Assembly: GCA_030697555.1 (NCBI GenBank)
Contig: JAUYPV010000070.1
Location: forward strand, 1 to 64,000
Length of the DNA stretch: 64,000 nucleotides
From: Hyphomonadaceae bacterium
Lineage (GTDB): Bacteria > Pseudomonadota > Alphaproteobacteria > Caulobacterales > Hyphomonadaceae
Direction: 5' to 3'
The translations under genes were made by a program, and so were the position numbers. Positions 9,538 through 19,989 of the stretch are shown here, piece after piece. The notes beneath the pieces are model-generated. The model had not been told where the DNA came from. It ran no database searches and was given only the letters and a program-made list of their open reading frames with translations. How positions within the stretch are numbered: position 1 is the stretch's first letter; every line of letters begins with the position of its first letter.

Positions 9538-10445
9538 TCTTTCAGCACTTCCGACATCGTCTTGCCGAGGCGCGCGGGCGACGGGCTGACCCGGATGCCG
9601 GCCGATTCCATGGCGGCGATCTTGGATTCGGCGTCGCCTTTGCCGCCGGAGACGATCGCGCCGGCATGGCCCATCGTGCGGCCCTTGGGCGCCGTACGGC
9701 CGGCGATGAAGCCCACCATCGGCTTCTTGCGGCCTCGCCTTGCCTCGTCCTTCAGGAACTGGGCGGCGTCTTCTTCGGCCGAGCCGCCGATCTCGCCGAT
9801 CATGATGATCGACTTCGTTTCGTCGTCCTTGAGGAACATCTCCAGCATGTCGATGAATTCCGTACCCTTGACCGGATCGCCGCCGATGCCGACCGCGGTG
9901 GTCTGTCCGAGGCCGACCTGCGTCGTCTGGAAGACCGCCTCGTAGGTGAGCGTGCCCGAGCGGCTGACGACGCCGACCGAGCCCTTCTTGAAAATGTTGC
10001 CCGGCATGATGCCGATCTTGCACTCGTCTGGCGTCAGTACGCCCGGGCAGTTGGGGCCGATAAGGCGGGACTTCGACTTCAGCAGCTTGGCCTTCACACG
10101 CACCATGTCGAGAACCGGAACGCCCTCGGTGATGGTGACGATCAGCGGGATCTCGGCGTCGATCGCTTCCTCGATGGCCTTGGCGCAGAATTTCGGCGGC
10201 ACATAGATGACGGTGGCGTTTGCGCCGGTTGCGGCCTTGGCTTCAGCGACGGTGTTGTAGATCGGGCGCTCGACGGCCTTGCCATCGGGGAGCGTGGCGG
10301 ACCACTTCGTACCGCCCTTGCCCGGCGTGACGCCACCGACCATCTGCGTGCCGTAGGCGATGCCCTGGATGGTGTGGAACGTGCCGGTCTCGCCGGTCAT
10401 GCCTTGCGTGAGAACCTTGGTGTTCCTGTCGACGAGGATGGACAT
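9534..10445 (-). CDS. sucD: Succinate-CoA ligase, alpha subunit
   Basis: A 303-residue subunit of succinyl-CoA synthetase, which makes ATP or GTP from succinyl-CoA in the TCA cycle. It binds CoA and carries the phosphorylated histidine, His260 in [19 protein letters not shown]-like [10 protein letters not shown] (105-114) and [11 protein letters not shown] (129-139) are family signatures. The start [18 protein letters not shown] is canonical and lies 2 bp after the sucC stop, so the subunits are co-translated from one mRNA. The open frame extending to 10643 is read-through and is not used. Confidence 0.97.
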   Translation of the reverse strand: MSILVDRNTKVLTQGMTGETGTFHTIQGIAYGTQMVGGVTPGKGGTKWSATLPDGKAVERPIYNTVAEAKAATGANATVIYVPPKFCAKAIEEAIDAEIPLIVTITEGVPVLDMVRVKAKLLKSKSRLIGPNCPGVLTPDECKIGIMPGNIFKKGSVGVVSRSGTLTYEAVFQTTQVGLGQTTAVGIGGDPVKGTEFIDMLEMFLKDDETKSIIMIGEIGGSAEEDAAQFLKDEARRGRKKPMVGFIAGRTAPKGRTMGHAGAIVSGGKGDAESKIAAMESAGIRVSPSPARLGKTMSEVLKD

Positions 10446-10447
10446 GA

Positions 10448-11644
<1,197 letters not shown>

Positions 11645-11689
11645 GAAAATCGCCCCTCGAGGGAAGGCCCGACGGCCCCGCGAGGCTGG

Positions 11690-11718
11690 CGATTAGCGCA
11701 CCCTGCCGCCTGAGGCAA
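11690..11718 (-). promoter_or_regulatory. Candidate promoter for sucCD
   Basis: Minus strand TTGCCT (11718-11713) and TAATCG (11695-11690) are separated by 17 bp, about 45 bp upstream of the sucC ATG. The resulting leader carries GAGGGG as ribosome binding site. The match to the -10 consensus is moderate. Confidence 0.35.
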
Positions 11719-11774
11719 CTTGGCTCGCGCGGGGCGTATTGCCTCGGGAATAGCGGCAATTCACGTGAGCCGAT

Positions 11775-13034
11775 TCATCCGGGCTGCGCGGGCGTGGGCG
11801 GACGTTCGGCCTCCTCCTGCACCTCGCCCTCGACGACGCTGGTTGCCGACACGGCCACGAAGGGCTGGCGCTGCGCCGCCCCCGGGCGCTTCATGACGGT
11901 GACACGCCAGAGGTTGGCGGCCATGAGCGCGAAGTAGAGGATGGCGACGACAGCGAAGACGCCGGGCTGGCCGAGCTCGGTGTCGGCGGTGACGCCGGTG
12001 ACGATGGGACCCGCCACCGATCCCGCCGCCCAGACGAACAGCATGCCGGACATGACAGAGGCGATCTGGCCGGGTTCAGTGCGGTCCGTCGCGTGGCTGG
12101 CGGAGACGGAATAGAAAGAAAGCGCGCCCGCGCCCCACAACGCCGCCAGCACCACGGTGATCGAGAACGAGACGCGGCCCGCCGTCATGAACAGCGCGAT
12201 GCAGGCGACGAGCGCCATCAGCGCGAGGAAGGCGACGACCAGGCGCCGGTCGACGCGGTCGGAGATGAGGCCCGCAGGCCATTGCGTGATCGTGCCGCCG
12301 ACCATCGCGGCGATATAGAGCGATGCCGCCGAAGCGCCGGCGGCGCCAGGCTCGAGGTCCTTGGCGTAGAGAGGGAGCTGGCTGGTGACGCCGGTGTTGG
12401 CGATGCCGGCGACGATCGCGCCGGCGAGCGCCGCAGGCGGTATCTTCAGCATGCCGACAAGGCTGATCGCGTCGCGGTCGGGCAGCACGGGCTGGGCCCG
12501 CCGCGTGGCGCAGAGCGGGATCACCGCCAGCACCATGATGAGGCCGGCCCAGATGAAAGGGCGCATGTCGCTCGGCGCGTGATCCACGATCAGGAGGGGC
12601 CCGCAGGCCATCGAGACCTTCAGGAGGAGCTGGTACATGCCCATGACGCCGCCGCGCTTGGACCTGGGCGTCGAATCCGCGATCCAGCTTTCGGCTGCCG
12701 TGAACATCACAGCCGAGGCGGCGCCCTGGAAGAAGCGCAACAGCCCCCAGGCGATAGGATCGAAAGCGAGGCTCATGCCTAGAATGCCGGCCGCATAGAT
12801 CGCCGCCGCGGCGGAATAGGCCCGGATATGGCCTACCTGCCGCACGACTTCCGGCGCGAACCATGCCCCCAGCATGAAGCCCGCCGAGAACACCGCAGCG
12901 ACAATGCCGACGCCAAGCGCCGATGCGTTCATGTAGTCGAGCGCCAGCGGCGTCGAGACGCTGAGGATGCCGGAGGCAGCCTGCAGCAGCATGACCGCAA
13001 GGATCAGGGACGCAACGTTACGGTAGACGGTCAT
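11775..13034 (-). CDS. MFS transporter, YcaD-like
   Basis: A 419-residue major facilitator with roughly twelve hydrophobic spans from residue 8 to about 385, followed by a hydrophilic C-terminal tail rich in Glu/Pro. The loop after helix 4 (ESWIADSTPRSKRGGVMGMYQL, about 115-137) carries the basic residues typical of MFS loop 2/3, and ISDRVDRR repeats the theme between helices 8 and 9. It resembles the YcaD/Mfs_1 group, for which substrates are largely unknown. It ends 130 bp before sucC on the same strand and could read into it, but a separate promoter for sucC is likely. Confidence 0.8.
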   Translation of the reverse strand: MTVYRNVASLILAVMLLQAASGILSVSTPLALDYMNASALGVGIVAAVFSAGFMLGAWFAPEVVRQVGHIRAYSAAAAIYAAGILGMSLAFDPIAWGLLRFFQGAASAVMFTAAESWIADSTPRSKRGGVMGMYQLLLKVSMACGPLLIVDHAPSDMRPFIWAGLIMVLAVIPLCATRRAQPVLPDRDAISLVGMLKIPPAALAGAIVAGIANTGVTSQLPLYAKDLEPGAAGASAASLYIAAMVGGTITQWPAGLISDRVDRRLVVAFLALMALVACIALFMTAGRVSFSITVVLAALWGAGALSFYSVSASHATDRTEPGQIASVMSGMLFVWAAGSVAGPIVTGVTADTELGQPGVFAVVAILYFALMAANLWRVTVMKRPGAAQRQPFVAVSATSVVEGEVQEEAERPPTPAQPG

Positions 13035-13218
13035 CGACAGGCGATCGGGGGAAGGTGGGGCGGGAAGTCTTCTGGAGCGGTGCTTAGCCCGCTTCGCCGC
13101 AACACGCGCTTAAAATGTTGTTACGGAAACCGGCAAAGCGCGAGGGAGCGATTCAACGAATCTTCAGCCTTGTGGCGCAGTTTGCACGCCGAGGAATTGC
13201 GCCCGGGGAGACCGTCCG

Positions 13219-14175
13219 ATGATTTCCAACGTGATGATGACGCTGATCGAGAAGCTCGCCGCCGATGGCCGCATCAGCGACACCGAGGCGCTCGACGTGC
13301 GCCGCGCGATCTTCCCCGACGGCGCTGTCAGCCGCCAGGAAGCCGAGGCCCTGTTCCACCTCAACGAGCGCGTGAAGGGCGATGATCCGGCGTGGGATGC
13401 CTGCTTCGTCGAAGCGATCTGCGATCACCTGATGCTGGCCGACGAGCCGCAGGGCCACGTCACCGAGGAAGGTTTTTACTGGCTCGAGACACGCATCGGC
13501 CGCGACGGGGTTGTCGAGGGGCCGACTGAACTGGAGCTCGTGCTCAAGCTGATGGAAAAGGCCGAGTCCTGCCCTACCCGGCTTCATGAGTTCGCCCGCA
13601 AGTCCGCCTCGCACGCCATCCGCCAGAATGGCGGGACGATCGGCGAGTTCGACCTTGTGATGATCCGCCGCGTACTTTTCGCCGCCGCCGGCGCCGGCAA
13701 CATCGCCATCACCCGCGAGGAAGCGGAATGGCTGTTCGAGATCGACGAGGCGACCGCCGGCAACGCGCACGTCTCCGGCTGGCGCGACCTGTTCGTGTCG
13801 GCAGTGATGAACCACCTGTTCGCCGCGGGCCCGTCCAGCCTGCTCGATCGCGACAGCATGCTCCGGCGCGCCAACTGGCTGAACTCGTCTCCGGCCGGCG
13901 GAACCGGCGCCTTCCTGTCGCGCTTGATCGGGCGCCTCTCGGACGGCGGCGTCGAGGGATATGCCTCCCGGGCCAAGTACGATGCGGCCCAGCAGCAGCA
14001 TGCCTATCTCGATCAGCGCGCCGTCGAAGCGCATGTGGCCGAGGCGCTGGACACCGGCGAAGCGGCCTGGCTGGTCGCGCGCATGCGCCGTGACGGTCGC
14101 CGCACGACCAACGAGCAGGCGCTCGTTGACGCCGTGAAAGCCGCCAAGGGCGAAGGCTCCCTGAAGTCGGCCTGA
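13219..14175 (+). CDS. Hypothetical protein with internal duplication
   Basis: A 318-residue soluble protein with no signal peptide, and not a family I can name. Two halves clearly repeat. Residues about 15-70 (ADGRISDTEALDVRR..REEA-like..LFHLNE..W...FVEAICDHL) align with residues about 135-200 (NGGTIGEFDLVMIRR..ITREEAEWLFEIDE..W..LFVSAVMNHL). A shorter third echo may sit at the C terminus (GRRTTNEQALVDAV). The helical pattern with regularly spaced acidic residues resembles EF-hand- or TerB-like helical repeats, but no clean calcium loop is visible. GGGGAG precedes the ATG. It is transcribed divergently from the MFS gene. Confidence 0.75.
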   Translation: MISNVMMTLIEKLAADGRISDTEALDVRRAIFPDGAVSRQEAEALFHLNERVKGDDPAWDACFVEAICDHLMLADEPQGHVTEEGFYWLETRIGRDGVVEGPTELELVLKLMEKAESCPTRLHEFARKSASHAIRQNGGTIGEFDLVMIRRVLFAAAGAGNIAITREEAEWLFEIDEATAGNAHVSGWRDLFVSAVMNHLFAAGPSSLLDRDSMLRRANWLNSSPAGGTGAFLSRLIGRLSDGGVEGYASRAKYDAAQQQHAYLDQRAVEAHVAEALDTGEAAWLVARMRRDGRRTTNEQALVDAVKAAKGEGSLKSA

Positions 14176-14197
14176 GATTACAACAAGGGCGCTGCGA

Positions 14198-15430
14198 TCA
14201 GGCTGCGCGGGAGCGCTTGCGCAGTCCTGCCACCTGCAGCGGCAGTGTCATCGGCCCACGCATTCCCGGACGAGGCAGCCAGCGCAGCTGGCCAGCGGGA
14301 ACCGCGAGCGACAGGCTGGGCCAGCGCTTGAGCAGCCTTTCCAGCGCAACCTCGGTCTCGACACGCGCCAGATGCATGCCGAGGCAAAGGTGCATGCCTC
14401 CGCCATAGCCCGCGTGGCGCACATTGTTGCGTCGCAGGTCGAGCCGCTCGGGATCTGCGAAGTGCGCCGGATCGGCGTTGGCCGAGGCCAACAGCCCGAA
14501 CACCCTGTCTCCCTGCTTCAAATGCACACCATGAAAATCCATATCGCGCCGCGCCATGCGTGGCTTGGTGGCCTGCACCGGTGAATTGTGGCGGTGCAGT
14601 TCCTCCACGGCGTTGGACATGATGGAAGGATCTGACTTCAGTAGATCGAGCTGGTCGGGATGTTCGAGCAGATCCAGAACGGATGTCGAGATGAGATGCG
14701 TCGTCGTCTCGTGACCGGCAATGAACAGGAGAAACACCATCGCGAGGAGCTCGTCCTCGCTCAGCCGGTCCCCATCGGCCTCCGCCTGAACCAGCTCCGT
14801 TACGAGGCCAGGTCGAGGGTCCATGCGGCGGCGGGCAAACTCCGCCCGGAAATAGTTCATCATCTTGCCGATGATTTGAAGAATACGCGCTACAGATACA
14901 ATGCTTGTTACGCTGGAGAATTCGGACATCCACTGCGTTACGCGCTGACGCTCTTCCGCTTCGAGACCAAGCATTTCGGAAATGACGCGAAGCGGAAGCT
15001 CGCGCGCAAATCCGCGGACAAGGTCAAGATCACCAGAAGCTTCCATCTCATCGAGCAGCTCATCAGCGATCCGCGCAACGACCGGGCGCATCGCTTCGAT
15101 CCTGTCTCGCCGGAAAGGTGCGTCCACGAGTTTGCGCAGGCGACGATGGTCGGGATCGTCGAGTGTCAGCATGGTCTGTGCGAGGATGCGGACCATCCTG
15201 GGCGCCCACCAGAATCCGAGCACATTCGACTTGCCTGCGTTGCGCGCGTCCGCCGCAAACAGGTCATGCCCCTTGAGAAAGTCGCCGACGGACGCCCATG
15301 TGGTTGCGAGGTACGCTTTGCCGACGATCGGAAAGTTGACCTCGACCAGTGGTCCGGCCTCGCGAACGGCGCGCAACGCGGGAAAGGGGTTGCGCTTTGC
15401 GTCCTGGCTGAAGAAATCGAACCGCGCCAT
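14198..15430 (-). CDS. Cytochrome P450
   Basis: A 410-residue soluble class I-type P450 haem monooxygenase. The I-helix oxygen-activation motif AGHETT is at 238-243 and the ExxR of helix K is Glu277-Arg280 (EELHR). The haem-binding loop is YGGGMHLCLG with Cys349 as thiolate ligand; Tyr stands where Phe is usual. The redox partner (ferredoxin and reductase) is not in the window. It lies downstream of a carotenoid oxygenase and a DUF2141 gene on the same strand (86-bp gap), so the three probably act on related lipophilic or isoprenoid/aromatic substrates; that is inference. Confidence 0.93.
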   Translation of the reverse strand: MARFDFFSQDAKRNPFPALRAVREAGPLVEVNFPIVGKAYLATTWASVGDFLKGHDLFAADARNAGKSNVLGFWWAPRMVRILAQTMLTLDDPDHRRLRKLVDAPFRRDRIEAMRPVVARIADELLDEMEASGDLDLVRGFARELPLRVISEMLGLEAEERQRVTQWMSEFSSVTSIVSVARILQIIGKMMNYFRAEFARRRMDPRPGLVTELVQAEADGDRLSEDELLAMVFLLFIAGHETTTHLISTSVLDLLEHPDQLDLLKSDPSIMSNAVEELHRHNSPVQATKPRMARRDMDFHGVHLKQGDRVFGLLASANADPAHFADPERLDLRRNNVRHAGYGGGMHLCLGMHLARVETEVALERLLKRWPSLSLAVPAGQLRWLPRPGMRGPMTLPLQVAGLRKRSRAA

Positions 15431-15516
15431 GGCGGCCTCCTCCGGTTCAACCGAAAGTTTGCGGACCGCCTATACCTCGTGATTCTGCCGGTCAAATTAA
15501 ACCGGGCGCCTTTGCG

Positions 15517-17019
15517 TCAGCCTGCCCACGTTCCGTGGAAGCCTAGCGGCCAGGCGTAGTCGGCCTGCCAGACGGCGACCGGGCCATCGCTGACCTTGGC
15601 TGCATCGAACACCCACACTTCGCTGTGTCCGGCGCGGAGGTTTATCGCCGTGCCGATCAGCCATGAATCCTGCTCGGCCGTCTTGCCGGGCTTGGGAATG
15701 AAGAGGTGTTCCTCGACCATGTAGTTTTTTCCGAAGTCGTAGGCGTCGGTCTTCGAGGACCCCCAATCGTGGACAGCGAGCGCAGTCGGAGCCGGGCGTC
15801 CCGGTGCGCCGCCGCCGACGAGCGCGGTGAGGCGGCGCGAGGCGCCGTGCCGCCGCGGATCGACCTGTGGGAATTCCCCGCCGACGCCGGTGCTGACGTA
15901 CTTGGCGTCGCCCGGCGCCTTCGCGTTCGGAGGCGGGATGACAAGCTGCGAGAGATAGCCTTCGGCCATCGGCTTGCCGTACTCGCCGCGGATCCAGTCC
16001 GCGCCGCCGCCCTGCCCCAGCACCGGCTCGGCATAGAAGGCCGCGTCGAGCCGGATCGTGCCGTCGCTTTCCTCCCACGCCGCGCCGGTGTGATAGAAGG
16101 CGCGCGCGTCGGCCTGCACCCAGCGCTGCTTGGTCAGGTCGTCCTTGTCGATGATCAGGACCTTCATCCCGTCCTGCGGGCGCCAGTCGAACGAGTTGAT
16201 GAAGGGCGGGCGCGGCGCAGTCGAAATCCAGGGCTGGACGAGGATGATCAGCTTGCTTGTCGTCATCGACCAGTCGTGGATGTAAGACAGGACGCCAACA
16301 TCGACGATGCCGAAATCCTCGAGTGCTCCATCCGCACCGATGCGGTAGATGCCGACTTTCGGGATGCCTGAGGCAAGACCGCCGACGGCGAGGTTCCAGA
16401 GACGGCCGCCCGGTTCGCGCTTCGGATGGGCGAGGAAAGGCATGGCGGCAAGATCGGGCCGCCAGATCTTCGGGCCTCTGGTTTCGAGCGTGACCGGATC
16501 GAGGCGGAAGGCGGAGCCGCCTTCCCAAAGCGCCAGCATTTCGCCGCCGGACATCACCACGGAGGTATTGGCGGCGTTGACGTCATCCGAACTCCCGACC
16601 TCGTAGGAGGGATCGCCGAGGGTGCCGAAGCCGGAGGCAAGGAATTTCTTCGCTTCCTGTTCCGCCTTGCGCTTCTTGGTCTGGACATAGCGGCCGGTGT
16701 GGACGGCCTTGCCGTTCGCGATCGCGACGCGGTGGACCATGCCGTCGGCGTCGAACCAGTGGCTGGCCAGGCTGTCGCCATAGCGGAACTGTGCGGGGCC
16801 ATTGCGGTAAAGAGCGCCTTCGAGCCCGGCGGGCGCCTTGCCCGAGACGAGGCGCATGGGCGCGGGGCCGAAGCCTTTGGCGGGGGCCGTGGTGAAGCCG
16901 AGCGTCCACTCCGGCGCCTCGGGCGCGGCGAAGGCTCGGGGCGCGAGCGTGAGGGCGGCGCCGGCGGCCAGGCCCGAGCCGAGGAGCATGCGTCGCGAAA
17001 GCGATGTGGTAAGTGTCAT
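15517..17019 (-). CDS. Carotenoid cleavage dioxygenase (RPE65 family), Tat signal
   Basis: A 500-residue non-haem iron dioxygenase of the carotenoid/lignostilbene oxygenase family, which splits C=C bonds of polyenes or stilbenes. The four iron-ligand histidines can be placed at His198 (AHPK), His248 (YIHDW), His310 (FYHTG) and His495 (PLGFHGTW). The N terminus SLSRRMLLGSGLAAGAALTL with Ala-rich cleavage region (about residue 31) is a twin-arginine signal, so the enzyme should be exported folded with its iron. It starts 11 bp after the DUF2141 gene stop and is followed by the P450. The substrate is unknown. Confidence 0.93.
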   Translation of the reverse strand: MTLTTSLSRRMLLGSGLAAGAALTLAPRAFAAPEAPEWTLGFTTAPAKGFGPAPMRLVSGKAPAGLEGALYRNGPAQFRYGDSLASHWFDADGMVHRVAIANGKAVHTGRYVQTKKRKAEQEAKKFLASGFGTLGDPSYEVGSSDDVNAANTSVVMSGGEMLALWEGGSAFRLDPVTLETRGPKIWRPDLAAMPFLAHPKREPGGRLWNLAVGGLASGIPKVGIYRIGADGALEDFGIVDVGVLSYIHDWSMTTSKLIILVQPWISTAPRPPFINSFDWRPQDGMKVLIIDKDDLTKQRWVQADARAFYHTGAAWEESDGTIRLDAAFYAEPVLGQGGGADWIRGEYGKPMAEGYLSQLVIPPPNAKAPGDAKYVSTGVGGEFPQVDPRRHGASRRLTALVGGGAPGRPAPTALAVHDWGSSKTDAYDFGKNYMVEEHLFIPKPGKTAEQDSWLIGTAINLRAGHSEVWVFDAAKVSDGPVAVWQADYAWPLGFHGTWAG

Positions 17020-17030
17020 GGGCGTGCGCC

Positions 17031-17537
17031 TCAGTTCAGGTTGATGGCGTGGGCGGTGGACGGCGCGCCGACATCGAAGGCGGCGTCAGCCCAGCTTGCG
17101 GGCCCGAACTTGGCCGGGGCGTTGTTGGAGAAGCCGAAAGGCTCGATCGGCATGCCGAACGGGTTGGCGCCCATTTTCCCATCGCCATCGACATCGTGGA
17201 ACATCTTGATGCCGTACTTGCCGGCCGGCAGATCGAGGGTGGTCGAGGCCGTAAAACCGGTGACCGGCACGGCCGCCTGGGCGACGGCTTTGTCTGTAGC
17301 GTAGCCCGCCTGGTCATAGACCGCGATCATCAGGGCGCCTTTGGCGTCCTTGATGCCGGTGACCGTGAGGGTGAGCTTGGCGGGTTCCTCTGCGGAAGCC
17401 GGTTGCGGCAGGACTAGCGCCGCCGCCAGGGCGAGGGCAGGCAGGGGGCCGATGGCGGCCATGAGGAAGGCGATGACGCCGAAGTCTTTTTTCTGGGTGG
17501 AGTCTTTTTTCAGCGTTTGGGGGAGGAAACGTTTCAT
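17031..17537 (-). CDS. DUF2141 secreted protein
   Basis: A 168-residue protein with an N-terminal hydrophobic segment (about 22-42) ending in PASAEE, read as a signal peptide. It is followed by the DUF2141 domain with its signature HDVDGDGKMGANPFGMPIEPFGFSNN (about 114-139, in two blocks). The domain is beta-rich and of unknown function, commonly found next to carotenoid oxygenases and desaturase-like genes. It is first in an apparent operon with the carotenoid oxygenase and P450. The start is the ATG at 17537 with GGAG upstream; the frame is open much further but overlaps the divergent regulator. Confidence 0.85.
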   Translation of the reverse strand: MKRFLPQTLKKDSTQKKDFGVIAFLMAAIGPLPALALAAALVLPQPASAEEPAKLTLTVTGIKDAKGALMIAVYDQAGYATDKAVAQAAVPVTGFTASTTLDLPAGKYGIKMFHDVDGDGKMGANPFGMPIEPFGFSNNAPAKFGPASWADAAFDVGAPSTAHAINLN

Positions 17538-17667
17538 TGGGCGAACTCCGTGGATTCGGGGTTTCTTGGGACCGGCCATTCTTGAATTGAAATGTCGGCC
17601 AGCGACAGGAAGATGGGCCAGCCCAGTCGAACCGGCCACTGGAAATGCGCAAGCTGGCTGTTCTGCT

Positions 17668-17718
17668 TCGCGAACTCCCGCGATAAACCATTCGCGAAGC
17701 GTGAAATGCAGTCGCGAA
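17668..17718. promoter_or_regulatory. Three TCGCGAA repeats upstream of the LytTR gene
   Basis: TCGCGAA occurs at 17668-17674, 17692-17698 and 17712-17718; the first two are the palindrome TTCGCGAA. They sit within 62 bp of the LytTR start at 17730 and between divergent promoters. LytTR proteins bind spaced direct repeats, so these are candidate autoregulatory sites. A longer direct repeat, ACCGGCCA[TC]T, is at 17571-17580 and 17631-17640 in the same gap. Confidence 0.4.
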
Positions 17719-17729
17719 ACGCAGGTGGA

Positions 17730-18542
17730 ATGGCCGACGATACCGGAAACCCGGCAGTGACCCTGTCCGACCGTCTCATGGCGGTCGGCCGCGGCGGCGC
17801 AGCGGCGCTTGCGCTGGGCGTCGGCTTTGCCTGGCTGGGGGTCTACGAGACAAGCCAGATGCCCTTCCTGGAGCGGGTCGCTTACTGGTCCGGGCTGATG
17901 GCGGTGGGGATCATCGCCAGCGAGGTTGCGACGCCGCTGATCTATGACCGCTGGCTGGCGAAATGGCATTTTGCCTGGCGGCTAGCGGTGATCACGCTGG
18001 TCATTTCCGTGCCGGTGACGGCGGGGCTGGTGGTGATCGATGCGGCGGACGGTATCGTGCGGGGCCTGCCCTGGTGGGGACGGCAGTATTTCTATGTCGT
18101 CGTGATCTCCGGCCTGCTGACGGCTGGCGCCTGGGGCCTCTCCATGTTGCGCGGCGGCTGGGCGGCAAAGGGACTGGGACGTGCGCCGCCGGCCGGCTTT
18201 GGCGCAGCGGCGGCGATCGAGCTGGGCGCGGGCGTGTTTCTGGACCGGCTGCCGGTCAGGATGCGGGCGGCGGAGCTCTACGCGATCCAGTCCGAGGATC
18301 ATTACCTGCGCGTACACACCAGCGCGGGACAGGAGCTGATCCTGATGCGGCTGGCCGATGCGGTGCGGGAATTGTCTGCCGTCGAGGGGCTGCAGACGCA
18401 TCGCTCATGGTGGGTGGCCAAGCAGGGCCTCGCCGATGTGGTGAAAGGCGACGGCCAGCTGGTGCTGAAGCTCAAATCGGGCACAGAGGCGCCGGTGAGC
18501 CGGACGTTCGCCAAGACGGTGAAGGACGCGGGCTGGCTCTAA
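17730..18542 (+). CDS. Membrane-bound LytTR transcriptional regulator
   Basis: A 270-residue protein with four hydrophobic spans (about 15-145: AALALGVGFAW, GLMAVGIIASEV, LAVITLVISVPV, YFYVVVISGLLTAG) followed by a C-terminal LytTR DNA-binding domain (about 175-268). The domain includes IQSEDHYLRVHT, THRSWWVAK and VSRTFAKTVKDAGWL. No receiver or kinase domain is present, so it is a one-component membrane sensor-regulator. The start at 17730 has AGGTGG upstream; the frame extends to 17592 without support. It is divergent from the DUF2141-carotenoid oxygenase-P450 operon and may control it. Confidence 0.85.
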   Translation: MADDTGNPAVTLSDRLMAVGRGGAAALALGVGFAWLGVYETSQMPFLERVAYWSGLMAVGIIASEVATPLIYDRWLAKWHFAWRLAVITLVISVPVTAGLVVIDAADGIVRGLPWWGRQYFYVVVISGLLTAGAWGLSMLRGGWAAKGLGRAPPAGFGAAAAIELGAGVFLDRLPVRMRAAELYAIQSEDHYLRVHTSAGQELILMRLADAVRELSAVEGLQTHRSWWVAKQGLADVVKGDGQLVLKLKSGTEAPVSRTFAKTVKDAGWL

Positions 18543-19835
18543 CTACACCCTGGCGTGCTTGTCCTGTGCGGCAAGCCGGTCGAGCAGGTCGGCGACGAAG
18601 CGGATGTGGGAGCGCAGGCGGTAGAGGTCGTCGTTGTAGCTGAGGGGGACTTCGACCTCGCCGGTCTGTTGCTGCATGTCGGCCAGCTTTTCGCGGACAG
18701 CCATGCGCTCCTCGGTCGTGGCGGCGGTTCGGCCGGCGGCTTCGAGCAGGCGCAGGTCGCGATACCAGACATAGATCTTGCGGCGGATGCGCCAGCGGTA
18801 GAGCGGCGGCGCGGCGCGGATCAGCGGGATCATCAATGTGACGAGTGGGATGGCTAGCACCCAGGCGCGCTCAAGGAAGTTGGCGACGCTGAAGGGGAAG
18901 ACGCTGCGCAGGAAAGTCGGGCCCTTCTTGTAGTAGCGCTCCGCCTCGTCGGCGAGCGGGATGTCGGAGAGCTCGGGCGTGGGGAAGCGGCCGGGATCGG
19001 CGAGAATGGATCCCGAGGCGTGCTCCCTGAACGCGGCCTCGATGAGCAGCGACTGGATCGCGGGATGAAGTTCCTCGCGGACGACAATCTGCGCGGCGGG
19101 CGCTATGAGCTGCACGTCTTGCCTAGGCTGGATCTTCGCGAGATCGAGCACGCCGCGAAAGAGCGTCACCTCGTCGAGATAGGAATGGCGGCGGGCGAGT
19201 GCGCGCGCCTCCCGCATCGACATGAGCTTGATGTTCGGGTCGGCGATTAGGTCGGCGATCCATGTGGTGGTGGCGCCGGAGACGACCATGGCGACGTCGA
19301 TCTCGCCTTGTCTGAGGGCGGCTGCCGCGGCCTGACCGGCGAGCGGGGATATCTGGACGCTGTCGAGGGAGACGCCCGCCTCGCCCAGCAGCAGTGTTGA
19401 TAACACACGCACCCCAGACCCTTCCGGTCCGATGGCGGCGCGTTTGCCGGCGATGTCCTGCAGCTCCTCGATGCGCAGGTCGGCTCGGTGGAAGACCCAC
19501 AGCGGCTCGTAGAAGACAGCGCCGATCGAGCGGGCGCCGTCCGTGCCGAGATCGGCGGCGAGGCCCGTCTGGACGATGCCGATGTCGGCCTGATCGGTCT
19601 TGATGCGGTTGAGATTATCGACCGAGCCTGCGGTGGTAAGCACCTCGACCTCGATCTTCTCCTTGCGCAGCGCCTCGGCATAGTGCTGGGCAGTGGCAGC
19701 GTACGCCCCGCCTTCTGCGCCGCCCGCGATGGTGATCTTTTTCGGCGGGGCGGGCGCCATGAACATCAGCGCGACGACGATGGCGATCACCAGAACGGCC
19801 ACCGGCGCCCAGTAGAGGCGTATGAAGTCCTTCAT
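18543..19835 (-). CDS. TAXI-family TRAP transporter solute-binding protein, membrane anchored
   Basis: A 430-residue protein. An N-terminal span (about 10-28, VAVLVIAIVVALMFMAP) acts as a signal anchor. The TAXI domain follows, with KKITIAGGAEGGAYAATAQHYAEAL (about 32-56) and the GIVQTGLAADLG and AIGPEGSGVR segments. The C-terminal third differs from a simple binding protein: a second span (about 330-350) is followed by a cytoplasmic-looking basic helical region and a coiled-coil-like tail, as in the larger TAXI proteins. No TRAP permease lies beside it, so it may work with one elsewhere or as a sensor. Its stop abuts that of the LytTR gene. Confidence 0.8.
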   Translation of the reverse strand: MKDFIRLYWAPVAVLVIAIVVALMFMAPAPPKKITIAGGAEGGAYAATAQHYAEALRKEKIEVEVLTTAGSVDNLNRIKTDQADIGIVQTGLAADLGTDGARSIGAVFYEPLWVFHRADLRIEELQDIAGKRAAIGPEGSGVRVLSTLLLGEAGVSLDSVQISPLAGQAAAAALRQGEIDVAMVVSGATTTWIADLIADPNIKLMSMREARALARRHSYLDEVTLFRGVLDLAKIQPRQDVQLIAPAAQIVVREELHPAIQSLLIEAAFREHASGSILADPGRFPTPELSDIPLADEAERYYKKGPTFLRSVFPFSVANFLERAWVLAIPLVTLMIPLIRAAPPLYRWRIRRKIYVWYRDLRLLEAAGRTAATTEERMAVREKLADMQQQTGEVEVPLSYNDDLYRLRSHIRFVADLLDRLAAQDKHARV

Positions 19836-19989
19836 GCCGGTTCCCGTCCCTCGCTCGAGGTTCGAGGTTAAGCACAGCGATTCCCGGGCGTGAAGGGCGC
19901 TCGGCTTTCGCGCTGCGATCCATCTTCGGCTCTTCGTGCGCGCCTGCTCGCACCTGCCGGTTGGAAACAAGCGCCTGATCGGAGTATCA

